A stretch of DNA of 64,000 bases from Gammaproteobacteria bacterium BRH_c0 (GTDB lineage: Bacteria; Pseudomonadota; Gammaproteobacteria; Pseudomonadales; Porticoccaceae). Positions within the stretch are counted from its first letter, which is position 1; the number at the start of each line of letters is the position of its first letter. Below are positions 19,095 to 28,007 of the stretch, piece after piece. A program made the translations under genes and the position numbers. Location of the stretch: NCBI GenBank assembly GCA_000961645.1, contig LADM01000021.1, positions 26,846 through 90,845 on the forward strand, in the 5' to 3' direction. The notes beneath the pieces were generated by a model. It was not told where the DNA came from and did not search any database. It worked only from the letters and a program-made list of their open reading frames with translations.

Positions 19095-19928
19095 ATGACT
19101 GACCGCTATGCCGTGTTTGGCAACCCCATCGCCCACTCGAAGTCACCGCAAATCCACAGCCTGTTTGCCGCGCAAACCGGGCAGGATCTGGTGTACGAGC
19201 GCCAGCTGGTGGAAGCGGGCGGTTTTGCTGGCGCGGCAGATACTTTTTTCAGTGCAGGTGGCAAGGGTCTGAATATCACCGTGCCTTTCAAACTCGATGC
19301 CTTTGCCTATGCCCGTCAGCTCACACCCCGCGCGCGCAGCGCCGCTGCGGTGAATACCCTGGCATTACAGGCGGATGGGTTGGTGCTCGGTGACAACACC
19401 GATGGCGCAGGGCTGGTGGGGGATATGCGTCACAATCTGCACTGGTCCTTGCAGGGCAAGCGGATTCTGGTGCTGGGGGCCGGCGGGGCGGTGCGCGGGG
19501 TGTTGGCGCCCTTGCTGACAGAGCTTCCGTCCACCATCACCATTGCCAACCGCACGGTGGAGAAAGCCGCAGAGCTGGCCACAGCATTTGGCGATCTCGG
19601 GTCAGTGGATGGCTGCGGCTTTGCGGAGCTGGATGGTCGAATCTTTGACCTGGTGATCAATGGCACCAGCGCCAGTCTGGCTGGCGATCTGCCTCCTCTG
19701 CCGCAGGACATACTCGCGCCCGGTTGCTGCTGTTACGACATGATGTATGGCAGCAAGCCGACAGTGTTTATGGCCTGGGCCAGCAATCAGGGTGCCGCCC
19801 ATGTGGCGGATGGTCTGGGGATGCTGGTGGAGCAGGCCGCCGAGGCGTTTTACCTGTGGCGGGGAGTGCGGCCGGAGACTGCGCCGGTTATTGCAGAGTT
19901 GCGCGGAGCAGGGACGTCTGAAGTCTGA
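19095..19928 (+). CDS. aroE: Shikimate dehydrogenase
   Basis: A 277-residue NADPH-dependent enzyme of the aromatic amino acid pathway. Motifs: [21 protein letters not shown] (catalytic Lys), DNTDGAGL and nucleotide motif [10 protein letters not shown]. The ATG at 19095 gives the usual N-terminus [11 protein letters not shown]; an earlier ATG at 19077 overlapping hemF is possible. The last codons (T-S-E-V) are inside the left arm of the heptad repeat element at 19916, so the natural C-terminus has been remodelled. Confidence 0.96.
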   Translation: MTDRYAVFGNPIAHSKSPQIHSLFAAQTGQDLVYERQLVEAGGFAGAADTFFSAGGKGLNITVPFKLDAFAYARQLTPRARSAAAVNTLALQADGLVLGDNTDGAGLVGDMRHNLHWSLQGKRILVLGAGGAVRGVLAPLLTELPSTITIANRTVEKAAELATAFGDLGSVDGCGFAELDGRIFDLVINGTSASLAGDLPPLPQDILAPGCCCYDMMYGSKPTVFMAWASNQGAAHVADGLGMLVEQAAEAFYLWRGVRPETAPVIAELRGAGTSEV

Positions 19929-20029
19929 AGTCGGACGCAAAAACTTAACAGCCAAACCGCTTTGTGGCGGATGGTTGGCGATTGCGGAACTTCGAACAGC
20001 CCGTCAGTCTCCAGCTTCAGACTTCAGAC
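19916..20029. repeat. Heptad-unit inverted repeat element between aroE and carbonic anhydrase
   Basis: Perfect 15-bp arms GTCTGAAGTCTGAAG (19916-19930) and its reverse complement (20015-20029) enclose 84 bp. The arms are tandem copies of a 7-bp unit (GTCTGAA). The core itself holds a second imperfect stem (GCCAAACCGC / GCGGATGGTTGGC). It supplies the stop codons of both convergent neighbours. Same family as 62339-62431. Confidence 0.75.
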
Positions 20030-20576
20030 CTGCACTCGCCTCCGCCAAATACTGATCCTTCAATTTCACATAATTGGCTGGTGAATAGGTAAAGAAGCGG
20101 CGTTCGGAATCCTTCAGTGGACGGGCCTGCTTACAGGGATTGCCCACATAGACATGGCCACTTTCCAGCGTCTTGCCCGGTGGCACTACGCAGCCCGCAC
20201 CGATAATCACTTCATCCTCGATAATGGCGCCGTCGTTGATGATAGCGCCGTTGCCGACCAGTATGCGGTTGCCCAGGGTGCAGCCGTGCAGCAGGGCGCG
20301 GTGGCCGATTACCACATCGTCGCCGATGGTCAGCGGGTAGCCGCCGGGATTGAAGTCGCTGGCGTGGGTGATGTGCAGCACGGCGTTGTCCTGCACATTG
20401 GAGCGATTGCCGATGCGGATGCGGTGCATATCGCCGCGAATCACCGCGCCGGGCCACACGGACACATCATCCCCCAGCACCACATCGCCAATCACAGTGG
20501 CGGCGGGGTCGACATAGACTCTGTTGCCCAGCGTTGGGCTGATGCCTTTGAAAGAGCGGATGGAATGCTGGGCCAT
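20004..20576 (-). CDS. Gamma-class carbonic anhydrase-like protein (YrdA family)
   Basis: A 190-residue left-handed beta-helix protein with repeated hexapeptides (IGDVVLGDDVSVWPGAVIRGD, VIGHRALLHGC, IGAGCVVPPGKTL). Metal-ligand His residues appear in VLHITHA and GHRALLHGC. YrdA-type proteins may hydrate CO2 or be structural; activity cannot be told from sequence. The C-terminal residues (GLKSEAGD) are encoded by the heptad repeat arm rather than by the ancestral gene. Divergent from yheV; a good -10 TATAAT lies at 20624-20629 for the yheV side. Confidence 0.9.
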   Translation of the reverse strand: MAQHSIRSFKGISPTLGNRVYVDPAATVIGDVVLGDDVSVWPGAVIRGDMHRIRIGNRSNVQDNAVLHITHASDFNPGGYPLTIGDDVVIGHRALLHGCTLGNRILVGNGAIINDGAIIEDEVIIGAGCVVPPGKTLESGHVYVGNPCKQARPLKDSERRFFTYSPANYVKLKDQYLAEASAGLKSEAGD

Positions 20577-20663
20577 GGCTGGGTACCTGTGTTGAAAAGT
20601 CGAGAGGCCTTAATAAGGACGGCTATAATAGCCCTCCGCAGTGTTGAATCAAGAGTGAATGCC

Positions 20664-20912
20664 GTGACAGTGATCAAACGTTTTGTCGCCGGGGCCGTGT
20701 GCCCGAAGTGCGCGGCCATGGACCGTATCGTCATGTACAGTGATGACGAGAAGCAATACCGGGAGTGTGTCAGTTGTGGTTACAAGGATGAAATGCGTTT
20801 TGTGACGCCGCCGCGCGAACTGGAAACCCGGGTCAATACCACGGCGGAGCAGCGCCAGCAGGAAGTGCGGCCTGTGCGCCTGATGGACCCATTGAAGGAC
20901 AGCAAGCACTAA
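20664..20912 (+). CDS. yheV: YheV-type zinc ribbon protein
   Basis: An 82-residue protein starting TVIKRFVAGAVCPKCAAMD and continuing ECVSCGY: two CxxC knuckles forming a zinc ribbon, as in the gammaproteobacterial YheV family. Function unknown. The start is one of three in-frame GTG codons (20655, 20664, 20670); 20664 is used by alignment with the family N-terminus. A -10 hexamer TATAAT sits 35 bases upstream. Confidence 0.85.
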   Translation: MTVIKRFVAGAVCPKCAAMDRIVMYSDDEKQYRECVSCGYKDEMRFVTPPRELETRVNTTAEQRQQEVRPVRLMDPLKDSKH

Positions 20913-20947
20913 CAGCCGCGGACAGAGAGAGCGTCAAGCAGTCAGTG

Positions 20948-21604
20948 TCAGTGAACGGAAGGCGTGGCAAAAACCCCAAGCCGCAACATATCGCCCCCCA
21001 GGCAGTCTCGCAGGCAGGGCCAGCGCTGGAGTATTTCGGAAAGATGGGGAATGCTGGTCTCGCGAGTGCTGCCAGACTGTGGACTGCCCCACTGGGCGAT
21101 CAGCTCGGCGGCAATCAGGCGCACGGCCTCGTCCAGCTGGTTGGCGAAGCTCTCGCCGATCAGCTGGTGAACAACAAGGTTTGAGCCAGTGGTATCCAGT
21201 GGCAGTAATGCCCGGCCCCTGGAGAGCAGATGGTAATCGTTGATCTCTTCTACCAGTCGCAGCGCCATATAAGCGGTGTTCATGGCGCCGTTGAGGCCGT
21301 TGTGTCCCAGCAGCAGTTGCGGCGGGCTGACGAAAAACTCCACGCAGCGGTCGATAACGGTTTCAGCCACATCATCTGTACTTTGCTGGCGCGAAATGTC
21401 CCACATCGCGTCGAGGACATCGGGTAACCGCCCCACGTAGCGCTCGACAAAATCCAGCAGGTAAATGGCCGGGTTGGGTGCATTGACACGGATAGTGCTG
21501 TGTAGACTCTGCAGGCGGCTACGCAGCAGCCAAGCGAGTTCGCTGGTGCGATGCTCGTGGTCGATGCATTGGTCGATGATGGTGCGCATGTAGACGGTAT
21601 CCAT
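20948..21604 (-). CDS. Conserved-looking protein of unknown function, helical
   Basis: A 218-residue predominantly alpha-helical cytosolic protein (NPAIYLLDFVERYVGRLPDVLDAMWDI.., RLVEEINDYHLLSRGRALLPLD..). No motif that I recognise. No signal peptide or membrane span. Normal codon usage for the window. It lies between yheV and the cytochrome oxidase operon, convergent with yheV and divergent from coxB. Confidence 0.7.
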   Translation of the reverse strand: MDTVYMRTIIDQCIDHEHRTSELAWLLRSRLQSLHSTIRVNAPNPAIYLLDFVERYVGRLPDVLDAMWDISRQQSTDDVAETVIDRCVEFFVSPPQLLLGHNGLNGAMNTAYMALRLVEEINDYHLLSRGRALLPLDTTGSNLVVHQLIGESFANQLDEAVRLIAAELIAQWGSPQSGSTRETSIPHLSEILQRWPCLRDCLGGDMLRLGVFATPSVH

Positions 21605-21878
21605 GGTTGAAAGCTAGACGCTGGCTGCAAAATTGCAAAGAACCAAACTGCATAAGCCGCCAGGGTTTCGGAGCCGGCCTTCAGTCGCCACCACTTTTCA
21701 ACCTTCGGGTCAAGCAGCAAAGGCCTTGTTTTATGGCACTTAACCGACGATGTTGGCGTGACGCCTCAGGTTTCCTTCTGCTATACTCGCCGCCCTGCCC
21801 GGGGAGGCAGCGCCAGTGCGCGCCGAATTTTTCTCCGGGCTGAATAATTTCCAGAACTCAACACGGAGAAACCGGGCG

Positions 21879-23036
21879 ATGCGACCAAACGTCAAGCAGC
21901 TTTTTCTGCGCGCGCTTGCTCTTTTTATGCTGTCTCCCCTCGCCTTCGCCGCCCAGGCTGAAGCTGAAGGTAGTTCATGGCTGAAAGGGCTGAACATGAC
22001 GCAGGGCGTCACGGAAGTGAGCCGACAAATCTATGATCTGCACATGCTGATTTTCTGGGTGTGCGTGGTCATCGGTGTGATCGTATTCGCTGTCATGTTT
22101 TACAGCATGATCGTGCACCGCAAATCGAAGGGCTATAAAGCTGCCAATTTCCATGAGAGCACCTCGGTGGAGATCGCCTGGACCGTGGTCCCGGCCCTGA
22201 TCCTCATTGTGATGGCCATTCCAGCCACCAGTGCCCTCATCAACCTCTACGACACCTCCGAAGCAGAGCTGGATATCAAGGTTACCGGCTATCAGTGGAA
22301 GTGGCAGTACGAGTATCTCGGTGAAGATGTTCAGTTCATGAGCGAAATCGCCACCCCTGAGGCGGAAATTTACAATCAGGAAGACAAGGGCGAGTTCTAT
22401 CTGGCCCAGGTGAACAATCCCCTGGTGATTCCCGTCGACACCAAGGTGCGCTTTTTGATCACCGCCAAGGATGTGATCCACTCCTGGTGGATGACCGATT
22501 TCGGCGTCAAAAAAGATGCGATTCCCGGTTTTATCAATGAAACCTGGGCCAAGGTTGAAAAAACGGGTGTCTACCGCGGCTACTGCACCGAGTTGTGCGG
22601 CCAGGGTCACGCCTTTATGCCGATCGTGGTGAACGTCGTCGAGAAGGACGAATACGCCCAGTGGATTGCCGACAAGAAGCAAGCGGCTGCTGCCATGCGT
22701 GAGCTGGCCTCCAAGGAGTTCACCATGGATGAACTGATGGAGCGCGGTGAGGCAGTCTACAACCAGTCCTGCGCTTCCTGCCACCAGGCCAACGGTGAGG
22801 GGATTCCCGGTGTATTCCCGGCCATGAAAGGCGGTGCCATCACCACCGGCCCGGTCGAGGGCCACCTGGATATCGTGGTCAATGGCAAGGGCGGCACAGC
22901 CATGCAGGCCTTCGGTGCACAGCTCTCCGAGGTTGATCTCGCCGCTGTGATCACTTACGAGCGCAACGCCTGGGGCAACAATCTTGGCGACGTGGTGCAA
23001 CCCGTCGACGTTCTTACATTCAAGCAAGGCCAATAA
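21879..23036 (+). CDS. coxB: Cytochrome c oxidase subunit II with fused cytochrome c domain
   Basis: A 385-residue subunit of the aa3-type (caa3-like) oxidase. Signal peptide LFLRALALFMLSPLAFA, two membrane helices (about 45-70 and 95-120), the CuA site H..(IHSWWM).. CTELCGQGHAFM with both Cys, His and Met, and a C-terminal haem c domain with CASCHQANGEG (near residue 300). It accepts electrons from cytochrome c and passes them to subunit I. The ATG at 21879 has GGAG 10 bases upstream; the operon promoter may use TATACT at 21782. Confidence 0.97.
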   Translation: MRPNVKQLFLRALALFMLSPLAFAAQAEAEGSSWLKGLNMTQGVTEVSRQIYDLHMLIFWVCVVIGVIVFAVMFYSMIVHRKSKGYKAANFHESTSVEIAWTVVPALILIVMAIPATSALINLYDTSEAELDIKVTGYQWKWQYEYLGEDVQFMSEIATPEAEIYNQEDKGEFYLAQVNNPLVIPVDTKVRFLITAKDVIHSWWMTDFGVKKDAIPGFINETWAKVEKTGVYRGYCTELCGQGHAFMPIVVNVVEKDEYAQWIADKKQAAAAMRELASKEFTMDELMERGEAVYNQSCASCHQANGEGIPGVFPAMKGGAITTGPVEGHLDIVVNGKGGTAMQAFGAQLSEVDLAAVITYERNAWGNNLGDVVQPVDVLTFKQGQ

Positions 23037-23050
23037 GGGAGGTTTACGTC

Positions 23051-24604
23051 ATGGCACATGGTCCCTCTAAAGGTATTGGCCGCTGGCTCTTTACCACAAA
23101 CCACAAAGACATCGGCACGATGTATCTGTGGTTCAGTTTTGCAATGTTTCTGCTCGGTGGCTTCTTTGCGATGGTGATCCGCGCCGAGCTGTTCCAGCCC
23201 GGCATGCAGATTATCCGCCCTGAGTTCTTCAACCAGATGACCACCATGCACGGTCTGGTGATGGTGTTCGGTGCCATTATGCCGGCCTTTGTGGGGCTGG
23301 CTAACTGGATGATTCCCCTGCAGATTGGCGCCCCGGATATGGCGCTGCCGCGGATGAACAACCTGAGCTTCTGGATTCTGCCTTTTGCCTTTGCGATCCT
23401 CGCTTCGACCCTGTTTATGGAAGGTGGTGCGCCCAACTTCGGCTGGACGTTCTATGCCCCGCTCTCCACGACCTATGCACCGCCGTCGGTCAACTACTTT
23501 ATCTTCGGCGTGCATATCATGGGTGCGTCCTCGATCATGGGTTCCATCAATATCGTTGCCACGGTGCTCAATATGCGCGCACCTGGCATGACACTGATGA
23601 AAATGCCCCTCTTCGTGTGGACCTGGCTGATCACTGCATTCCTGCTGATTGCGGTCATGCCGGTACTGGCGGGTGCGGTCACCATGATGCTGATGGATAT
23701 CAACTTCGGTACCAGCTTCTTTGACGCCGCTGGTGGCGGTGACCCGGTTCTGTTCCAGCACGTGTTCTGGTTCTTCGGTCACCCCGAGGTGTATATCATC
23801 ATCCTGCCAGCCTTCGGTGTGATCTCCGCGATCATCCCCACCTTCAGCCGCAAGCCGCTGTTTGGCTATTCATCCATGGTGTATGCAACCGCAGCGATCG
23901 CGTTCCTGTCATTCATCGTCTGGGCGCACCACATGTTCACCGTGGGGATGCCGCTTACCGGCGAGCTGTACTTTATGTACGCCACCATGCTGATTGCGGT
24001 ACCGACTGGCGTAAAAGTGTTCAACTGGATCAGCACCATGTTCCAGGGCGCGATGACCTTTGAAACACCGATGCTGTTCTCGATCGCGTTCGTGATCCTG
24101 TTTACCATCGGTGGTTTCACCGGTCTGATGCTGTCCATTGCGCCGTCCGATATCCAGTACCACGACACCTACTTTGTGGTGGCTCACTTCCACTACGTGA
24201 TGGTGGCCGGTGCGGTGTTCTCCGGTACGGCGGCGGTGTACTACTGGCTGCCCAAGTGGTGCGGCAAGATGTACAACGAAACCATGGGCAAGCTGCAGTT
24301 CTGGATTGCCTTTATCGCCTTCAACATCACCTTCTTCCCGCAGCACTTCCTGGGTCTGGCCGGCATGCCCCGTCGCTATGCTGACTACTCCCTGCAGTTT
24401 GCTGACTGGAACATGGTGTCGAGCATCGGCGCCTTTGTTTACGGTGCTGCGCAGTTGCTGTTCCTCTACAATGTGATTCACACCATTGTGGCCGGCAAGC
24501 CGGTGAGCGAGCCGAAAACCTGGGAAGGTGCAGAAGGCCTGGAGTGGACAGTGGCAACACCCGCTCCTTACCACACGTTCTCAACGCCGCCTGAAGTCAA
24601 GTAA
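23051..24604 (+). CDS. coxA: Cytochrome c oxidase subunit I
   Basis: A 517-residue 12-helix haem-copper oxidase subunit. Readable catalytic elements: haem a ligand in TMHGLVMVFGA, CuB ligand plus crosslinked Tyr in WFFGHPEVYI, CuB His pair in WAHHMFTVG, and haem ligands in VAHFHYVM. It reduces O2 to water and pumps protons. Subunit I of the A-type family. Separated from coxB by 14 bases. Confidence 0.98.
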   Translation: MAHGPSKGIGRWLFTTNHKDIGTMYLWFSFAMFLLGGFFAMVIRAELFQPGMQIIRPEFFNQMTTMHGLVMVFGAIMPAFVGLANWMIPLQIGAPDMALPRMNNLSFWILPFAFAILASTLFMEGGAPNFGWTFYAPLSTTYAPPSVNYFIFGVHIMGASSIMGSINIVATVLNMRAPGMTLMKMPLFVWTWLITAFLLIAVMPVLAGAVTMMLMDINFGTSFFDAAGGGDPVLFQHVFWFFGHPEVYIIILPAFGVISAIIPTFSRKPLFGYSSMVYATAAIAFLSFIVWAHHMFTVGMPLTGELYFMYATMLIAVPTGVKVFNWISTMFQGAMTFETPMLFSIAFVILFTIGGFTGLMLSIAPSDIQYHDTYFVVAHFHYVMVAGAVFSGTAAVYYWLPKWCGKMYNETMGKLQFWIAFIAFNITFFPQHFLGLAGMPRRYADYSLQFADWNMVSSIGAFVYGAAQLLFLYNVIHTIVAGKPVSEPKTWEGAEGLEWTVATPAPYHTFSTPPEVK

Positions 24605-24626
24605 GAGGTTTGGAGGGATAACCGAC

Positions 24627-25178
24627 ATGACGATGAGCTCGATTCGCAAAACCTATATCAAATCTATAGGCGGTGCTATCGTCATGTTTGCTTTCGCCAT
24701 CTTTGTCATGCCGCCACTGTATGACCTGTTCTGCGAAGTAACAGGCATCGGCGGCAAGACCAGTGGCCGCTATGAGGCAGACATTGCCGGGGTGGATGAG
24801 AGCAGAACCGTGCGAGTGCAGTTCGTCGCCACCAACAATGCCGAGATGGACTGGGATTTCAAGCCAACGGTTTTTGAAGTCAAGGTGCATCCCGGTCAGC
24901 CCACGCCAGTGACGTTTTATGCCAAAAACACCACTGACAGGGATATGGTGGCCCAGGCGATTCCGAACGTGGTACCCAACAATGCGGCACAGTACTTTCA
25001 CAAAACCGAGTGTTTCTGCTTTAACCAGCAGCCATTGACGGCAGGTGAAGAGGCGGAGTTGCCGCTGGTGTTTATTGTCGACAAGGATTTACCCCGTACC
25101 GTTAACACCATTACCTTGTCCTACACTCTGTTTGATGTGACAGATCGCTTCGCCGGTAAAGTGGTACAACTGAACTGA
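24627..25178 (+). CDS. ctaG: Cytochrome c oxidase assembly protein CtaG (Cox11 family)
   Basis: A 183-residue membrane-anchored copper chaperone for the CuB centre. One N-terminal helix (GGAIVMFAFAIFVMPPLYDLF) and a periplasmic immunoglobulin-like domain with the copper motif CFCFNQQ. The ATG at 24627 is 7 bases after GGAGGG; an upstream reading frame inside coxA is spurious. Fits its usual place between coxA and coxC. Confidence 0.96.
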   Translation: MTMSSIRKTYIKSIGGAIVMFAFAIFVMPPLYDLFCEVTGIGGKTSGRYEADIAGVDESRTVRVQFVATNNAEMDWDFKPTVFEVKVHPGQPTPVTFYAKNTTDRDMVAQAIPNVVPNNAAQYFHKTECFCFNQQPLTAGEEAELPLVFIVDKDLPRTVNTITLSYTLFDVTDRFAGKVVQLN

Positions 25179-25268
25179 AAGAACCTCGCTGATTAAGCTG
25201 CACCCAACGTTAATAGAACTGAACCAATAGAAGTAGCGCGCCCCCGGGCGTCAATGCGGAGAATCACA

Positions 25269-26147
25269 ATGGCAACTGATAGCAATTATTATGTTCCCGA
25301 GCAGAGCAAGCTGCCGATCATCATGGCGGCGGGCCTGGGTTTGGTGGCGGTGGGCGCTGCGTCCTGGGTCGGGGGTGGTTCTGCGATGATGTTCCTGGCC
25401 GGTTCCCTGGTGCTCGGCCTCACCTTCTATTCGTGGTTCAGCACAGTCATTCGTGAAAATATGGCTGGCATGAACAGTGAGCAGCTGAAGCGTTCCTATG
25501 TGTGGGGCATCAGCTGGTTCATTTTTTCCGAGGTGATGTTCTTCGCCGCCTTTTTTGGCGCCCTGTTTTACGTCAGGATGCTGGCGGTGCCCTGGCTGGG
25601 CAGCGAGCTTGAGTCGGACCTGCTGTGGAATGGTTTTGAAGCCGCCTGGCCGCTGATGACCACGCCGGATATGGCTGTTGCCGGTGACGCCGCCAAATTC
25701 AAAGGCCCAGAAGCTCTTGTGGACCCCTGGCACCTGCCCCTCTACAACACTATTATCCTGTTGACTTCCAGCATCACGGTCCACTTTGCCCATACGGCCC
25801 TCAAAAAAGACAACCGCAAAGGCTTCAACACCTGGCTGGCAATCACCGTTGCACTGGGCGTGCTGTTTTTGTTCTTCCAGGTGGAAGAATATATTGAGGC
25901 CTACCAGGAGCTCGGCCTGACTCTTGAGTCCGGGATCTACGGTACGACCTTCTTCCTGCTCACCGGTTTCCACGGCGCCCACGTAACCCTCGGCACCTTT
26001 ATGCTGTTTATCCAGTTGCTGCGGGGCTTGAAAGGGCACTTTACTCACGACGACGCCTTCGGTTTCGAAGCCTCCTCCTGGTACTGGCACTTTGTTGACG
26101 TGGTATGGGTCGGTCTGTTTATCTTTGTTTACGTTCTGGGTTCCTGA
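25269..26147 (+). CDS. coxC: Cytochrome c oxidase subunit III
   Basis: A 292-residue seven-helix subunit (GISWFIFSEVMFFAAFFGALFYVR; GFHGAHVTLGT; SSWYWHFVDVVWVGLF at the C-terminus) with the conserved Glu/His residues of the family. Supports proton uptake and complex stability. Start set by GGAGA 7 bases before the ATG at 25269. Followed by a strong terminator. Confidence 0.97.
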   Translation: MATDSNYYVPEQSKLPIIMAAGLGLVAVGAASWVGGGSAMMFLAGSLVLGLTFYSWFSTVIRENMAGMNSEQLKRSYVWGISWFIFSEVMFFAAFFGALFYVRMLAVPWLGSELESDLLWNGFEAAWPLMTTPDMAVAGDAAKFKGPEALVDPWHLPLYNTIILLTSSITVHFAHTALKKDNRKGFNTWLAITVALGVLFLFFQVEEYIEAYQELGLTLESGIYGTTFFLLTGFHGAHVTLGTFMLFIQLLRGLKGHFTHDDAFGFEASSWYWHFVDVVWVGLFIFVYVLGS

Positions 26148-26179
26148 TCCCGGCTCGCGAACTTGGCAAAAGGGACAGC

Positions 26180-26215
26180 AAAAAAATGGCCAGGAAGGTT
26201 CCTGGCCATTTTGTT
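26180..26215. terminator. Strong bidirectional terminator after coxC
   Basis: Perfect 12-bp stem AAAATGGCCAGG / CCTGGCCATTTT with an AAGGTT loop, A-run before and T-run after. Ends the coxBA-ctaG-coxC operon and the convergent DUF2909 gene. Confidence 0.93.
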
Positions 26216-26257
26216 ATTCAGGGTTTGCCCGAGCGGGTCTGGTGACAGCTGCTTGGC

Positions 26258-26518
26258 TCACTCATCGCCACTACTGATTGGCGCTACCTGTTCGGGGTGG
26301 AGTTGACGGTCCCAGGGAGCGGTGCTGCGGAGCTTGCCACTGGCAAACCCGTAGACGATGGTAGCCACCAGCAGTGATGCCAGGGTCACCCTGACACCCA
26401 GGGCATAGAGTGTCCTGCGCCGGGAGTTCCCCACATCCTTCATGAGAAAATACAGGCCGCTACTCAGGCTCGCCAGTACGGCCAAAAACAGTATGACAAT
26501 GATGAACTTCAGCAACAT
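26258..26518 (-). CDS. DUF2909 twin-transmembrane protein
   Basis: An 86-residue protein with two hydrophobic helices (FIIVILFLAVLASLSSGLYFL and LYALGVRVTLASLLVATIVYGF) and a short charged link; matches the DUF2909 'twin transmembrane' family found beside oxidase assembly genes in gammaproteobacteria. Role unknown. Divergent from surf1. Confidence 0.85.
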   Translation of the reverse strand: MLLKFIIVILFLAVLASLSSGLYFLMKDVGNSRRRTLYALGVRVTLASLLVATIVYGFASGKLRSTAPWDRQLHPEQVAPISSGDE

Positions 26519-26558
26519 GGGTTATCTGTCTCGCGTCAAAAGGGTGATTTAATCACAG

Positions 26559-27317
26559 ATGGATGACGCAACGAAGCAATCAGGCAAAGTCGCCTTTCAC
26601 TGGCAGCCCAATGGCAGGATCCTGCTGTTTGTGGTGATTTTCCTGCCCCTGACCATCTTCCTGGGATTCTGGCAGCTGGGTCGCGCCGATGAAAAACAGG
26701 CGCTGTTGGAGGAATCCACCCTGCGCCAGCAGTCCGCGCCCGTAGCGTTGGAGACAGTTGATCTCGCCGCCGCTAACCAGTATCGCCCGGTTGTCGCTGT
26801 TGGCCGCTTCGACAATGACCACTCTGTCCTGCTCGACAACCGCGTGCGTCGCGGTCAGGCGGGTTATGAAGTCATCACCCCTTTCCAGCTGAGCCCATCA
26901 GGTGCCTGGGTGATGGTCAATCGCGGCTGGATTGAAGCCAATGCCAGCCGCAACAAGCTGCCGGACATTGACGTTGTTGATGGCTTGATTACCCTCAATG
27001 GCTACCTGTACTCCTCCCCCGGCAAGCCCTTTACCCTGGGTGAGGAACAGTGGCGCAGCAGCTGGCCGCAGGTTCTGCAAAATCTCGATATGCCCCTGCT
27101 GGGGGAAAAGCTGGGTATTGCCGTTGCACCTGTCAGTTTGCGCTTGCAGGAGAACTCCCCCGCTGCCTACGAGGTCGGCTGGGAGGTGGTCAATGTGCAA
27201 CCGCAAAAGCATGTGGGCTATGCGGTGCAATGGTTTGCCATGGCAGTTGCGCTGGCCATTCTTGCCCTTTTCGCCAATTCCAACTTGAGTGCGCTGATGG
27301 CGCGCCGCAGGAGATAA
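26559..27317 (+). CDS. SURF1-family oxidase assembly protein
   Basis: A 252-residue membrane protein with a helix at each end (residues 20-40 ILLFVVIFLPLTIFLGFWQLGR, and 220-240) and a periplasmic domain containing the family phrases FWQLGRADEKQ, GRFDN and VMVNRGWIE. Required for insertion of haem a into oxidase subunit I. First gene of the surf1-orf-ctaA-ctaB-sco run. Confidence 0.94.
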   Translation: MDDATKQSGKVAFHWQPNGRILLFVVIFLPLTIFLGFWQLGRADEKQALLEESTLRQQSAPVALETVDLAAANQYRPVVAVGRFDNDHSVLLDNRVRRGQAGYEVITPFQLSPSGAWVMVNRGWIEANASRNKLPDIDVVDGLITLNGYLYSSPGKPFTLGEEQWRSSWPQVLQNLDMPLLGEKLGIAVAPVSLRLQENSPAAYEVGWEVVNVQPQKHVGYAVQWFAMAVALAILALFANSNLSALMARRRR

Positions 27318-27323
27318 AACCGG

Positions 27324-27953
27324 ATGAGTAACGCTCAGAATCCCTCACGCTTTACGGCGCCACTGCAGGTGGTGTTGATGCTGGTCATCGTCATTGCCAC
27401 CATTGTTGCCGGTTTTGTGATGATGCCGTCGAACAAGGAAGAGGAGGCATCGCTGCTGGGCAGGCTCGGTACCACCAATCACGGCACGCTGCTGATCCCG
27501 GTCAGGGATATAGCCCAGCTTCAGCTGCTGGATGAGTCAGGCAACCCCTGGCGCTGGGATGAGCACAAGGCAAAGTGGCGCATGCTGATTCCCTCCGGCA
27601 GTCGCTGCGAGCAGGAGTGCCAGGAGCTGCTCTACGTGACCCGCCAGACGCACCTGCTGCTGGGCAAAAACACCGGGCGCTTCGAGCGCATCTATCTGAA
27701 TCTTGATGCCACGATTGATCCGCAAACCAGCGAGTATTTCGAAAAGGAACAGCCTTACCTGAAAATCCTCAACACGGATAGCGCAGGGTTTGGCCGCTGG
27801 CTGGCCGACAGCAATCTGTCCTGGCAAGAGGGTACAATGGTGGCCGTGCTGGTGGATCCGGCCGGGCAAGCCATGATGTTCTATACGCCGGGCCAGCCGG
27901 GCACCCATTTACTCGAAGACCTCAGTCACCTGCTCAGATATTCCGCCGATTGA
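27324..27953 (+). CDS. Membrane-anchored SCO-like/thioredoxin-fold protein of the oxidase assembly cluster
   Basis: A 209-residue protein with one N-terminal helix (about 14-34, VVLMLVIVIATIVAGFVMM) and a periplasmic domain with the line GSRCEQECQELLYVTRQTH, a CxxxC pair in the position of the SCO copper site. Similar small proteins sit between surf1 and ctaA in Pseudomonas-like genomes. Probably participates in copper or redox steps of oxidase assembly; that is an inference from fold and location. Confidence 0.75.
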   Translation: MSNAQNPSRFTAPLQVVLMLVIVIATIVAGFVMMPSNKEEEASLLGRLGTTNHGTLLIPVRDIAQLQLLDESGNPWRWDEHKAKWRMLIPSGSRCEQECQELLYVTRQTHLLLGKNTGRFERIYLNLDATIDPQTSEYFEKEQPYLKILNTDSAGFGRWLADSNLSWQEGTMVAVLVDPAGQAMMFYTPGQPGTHLLEDLSHLLRYSAD

Positions 27954-28007
27954 TATATCCATTTAACCTCCTTCAGGATCACTGACAGGATTAGGGAGAT
28001 CATTAAC

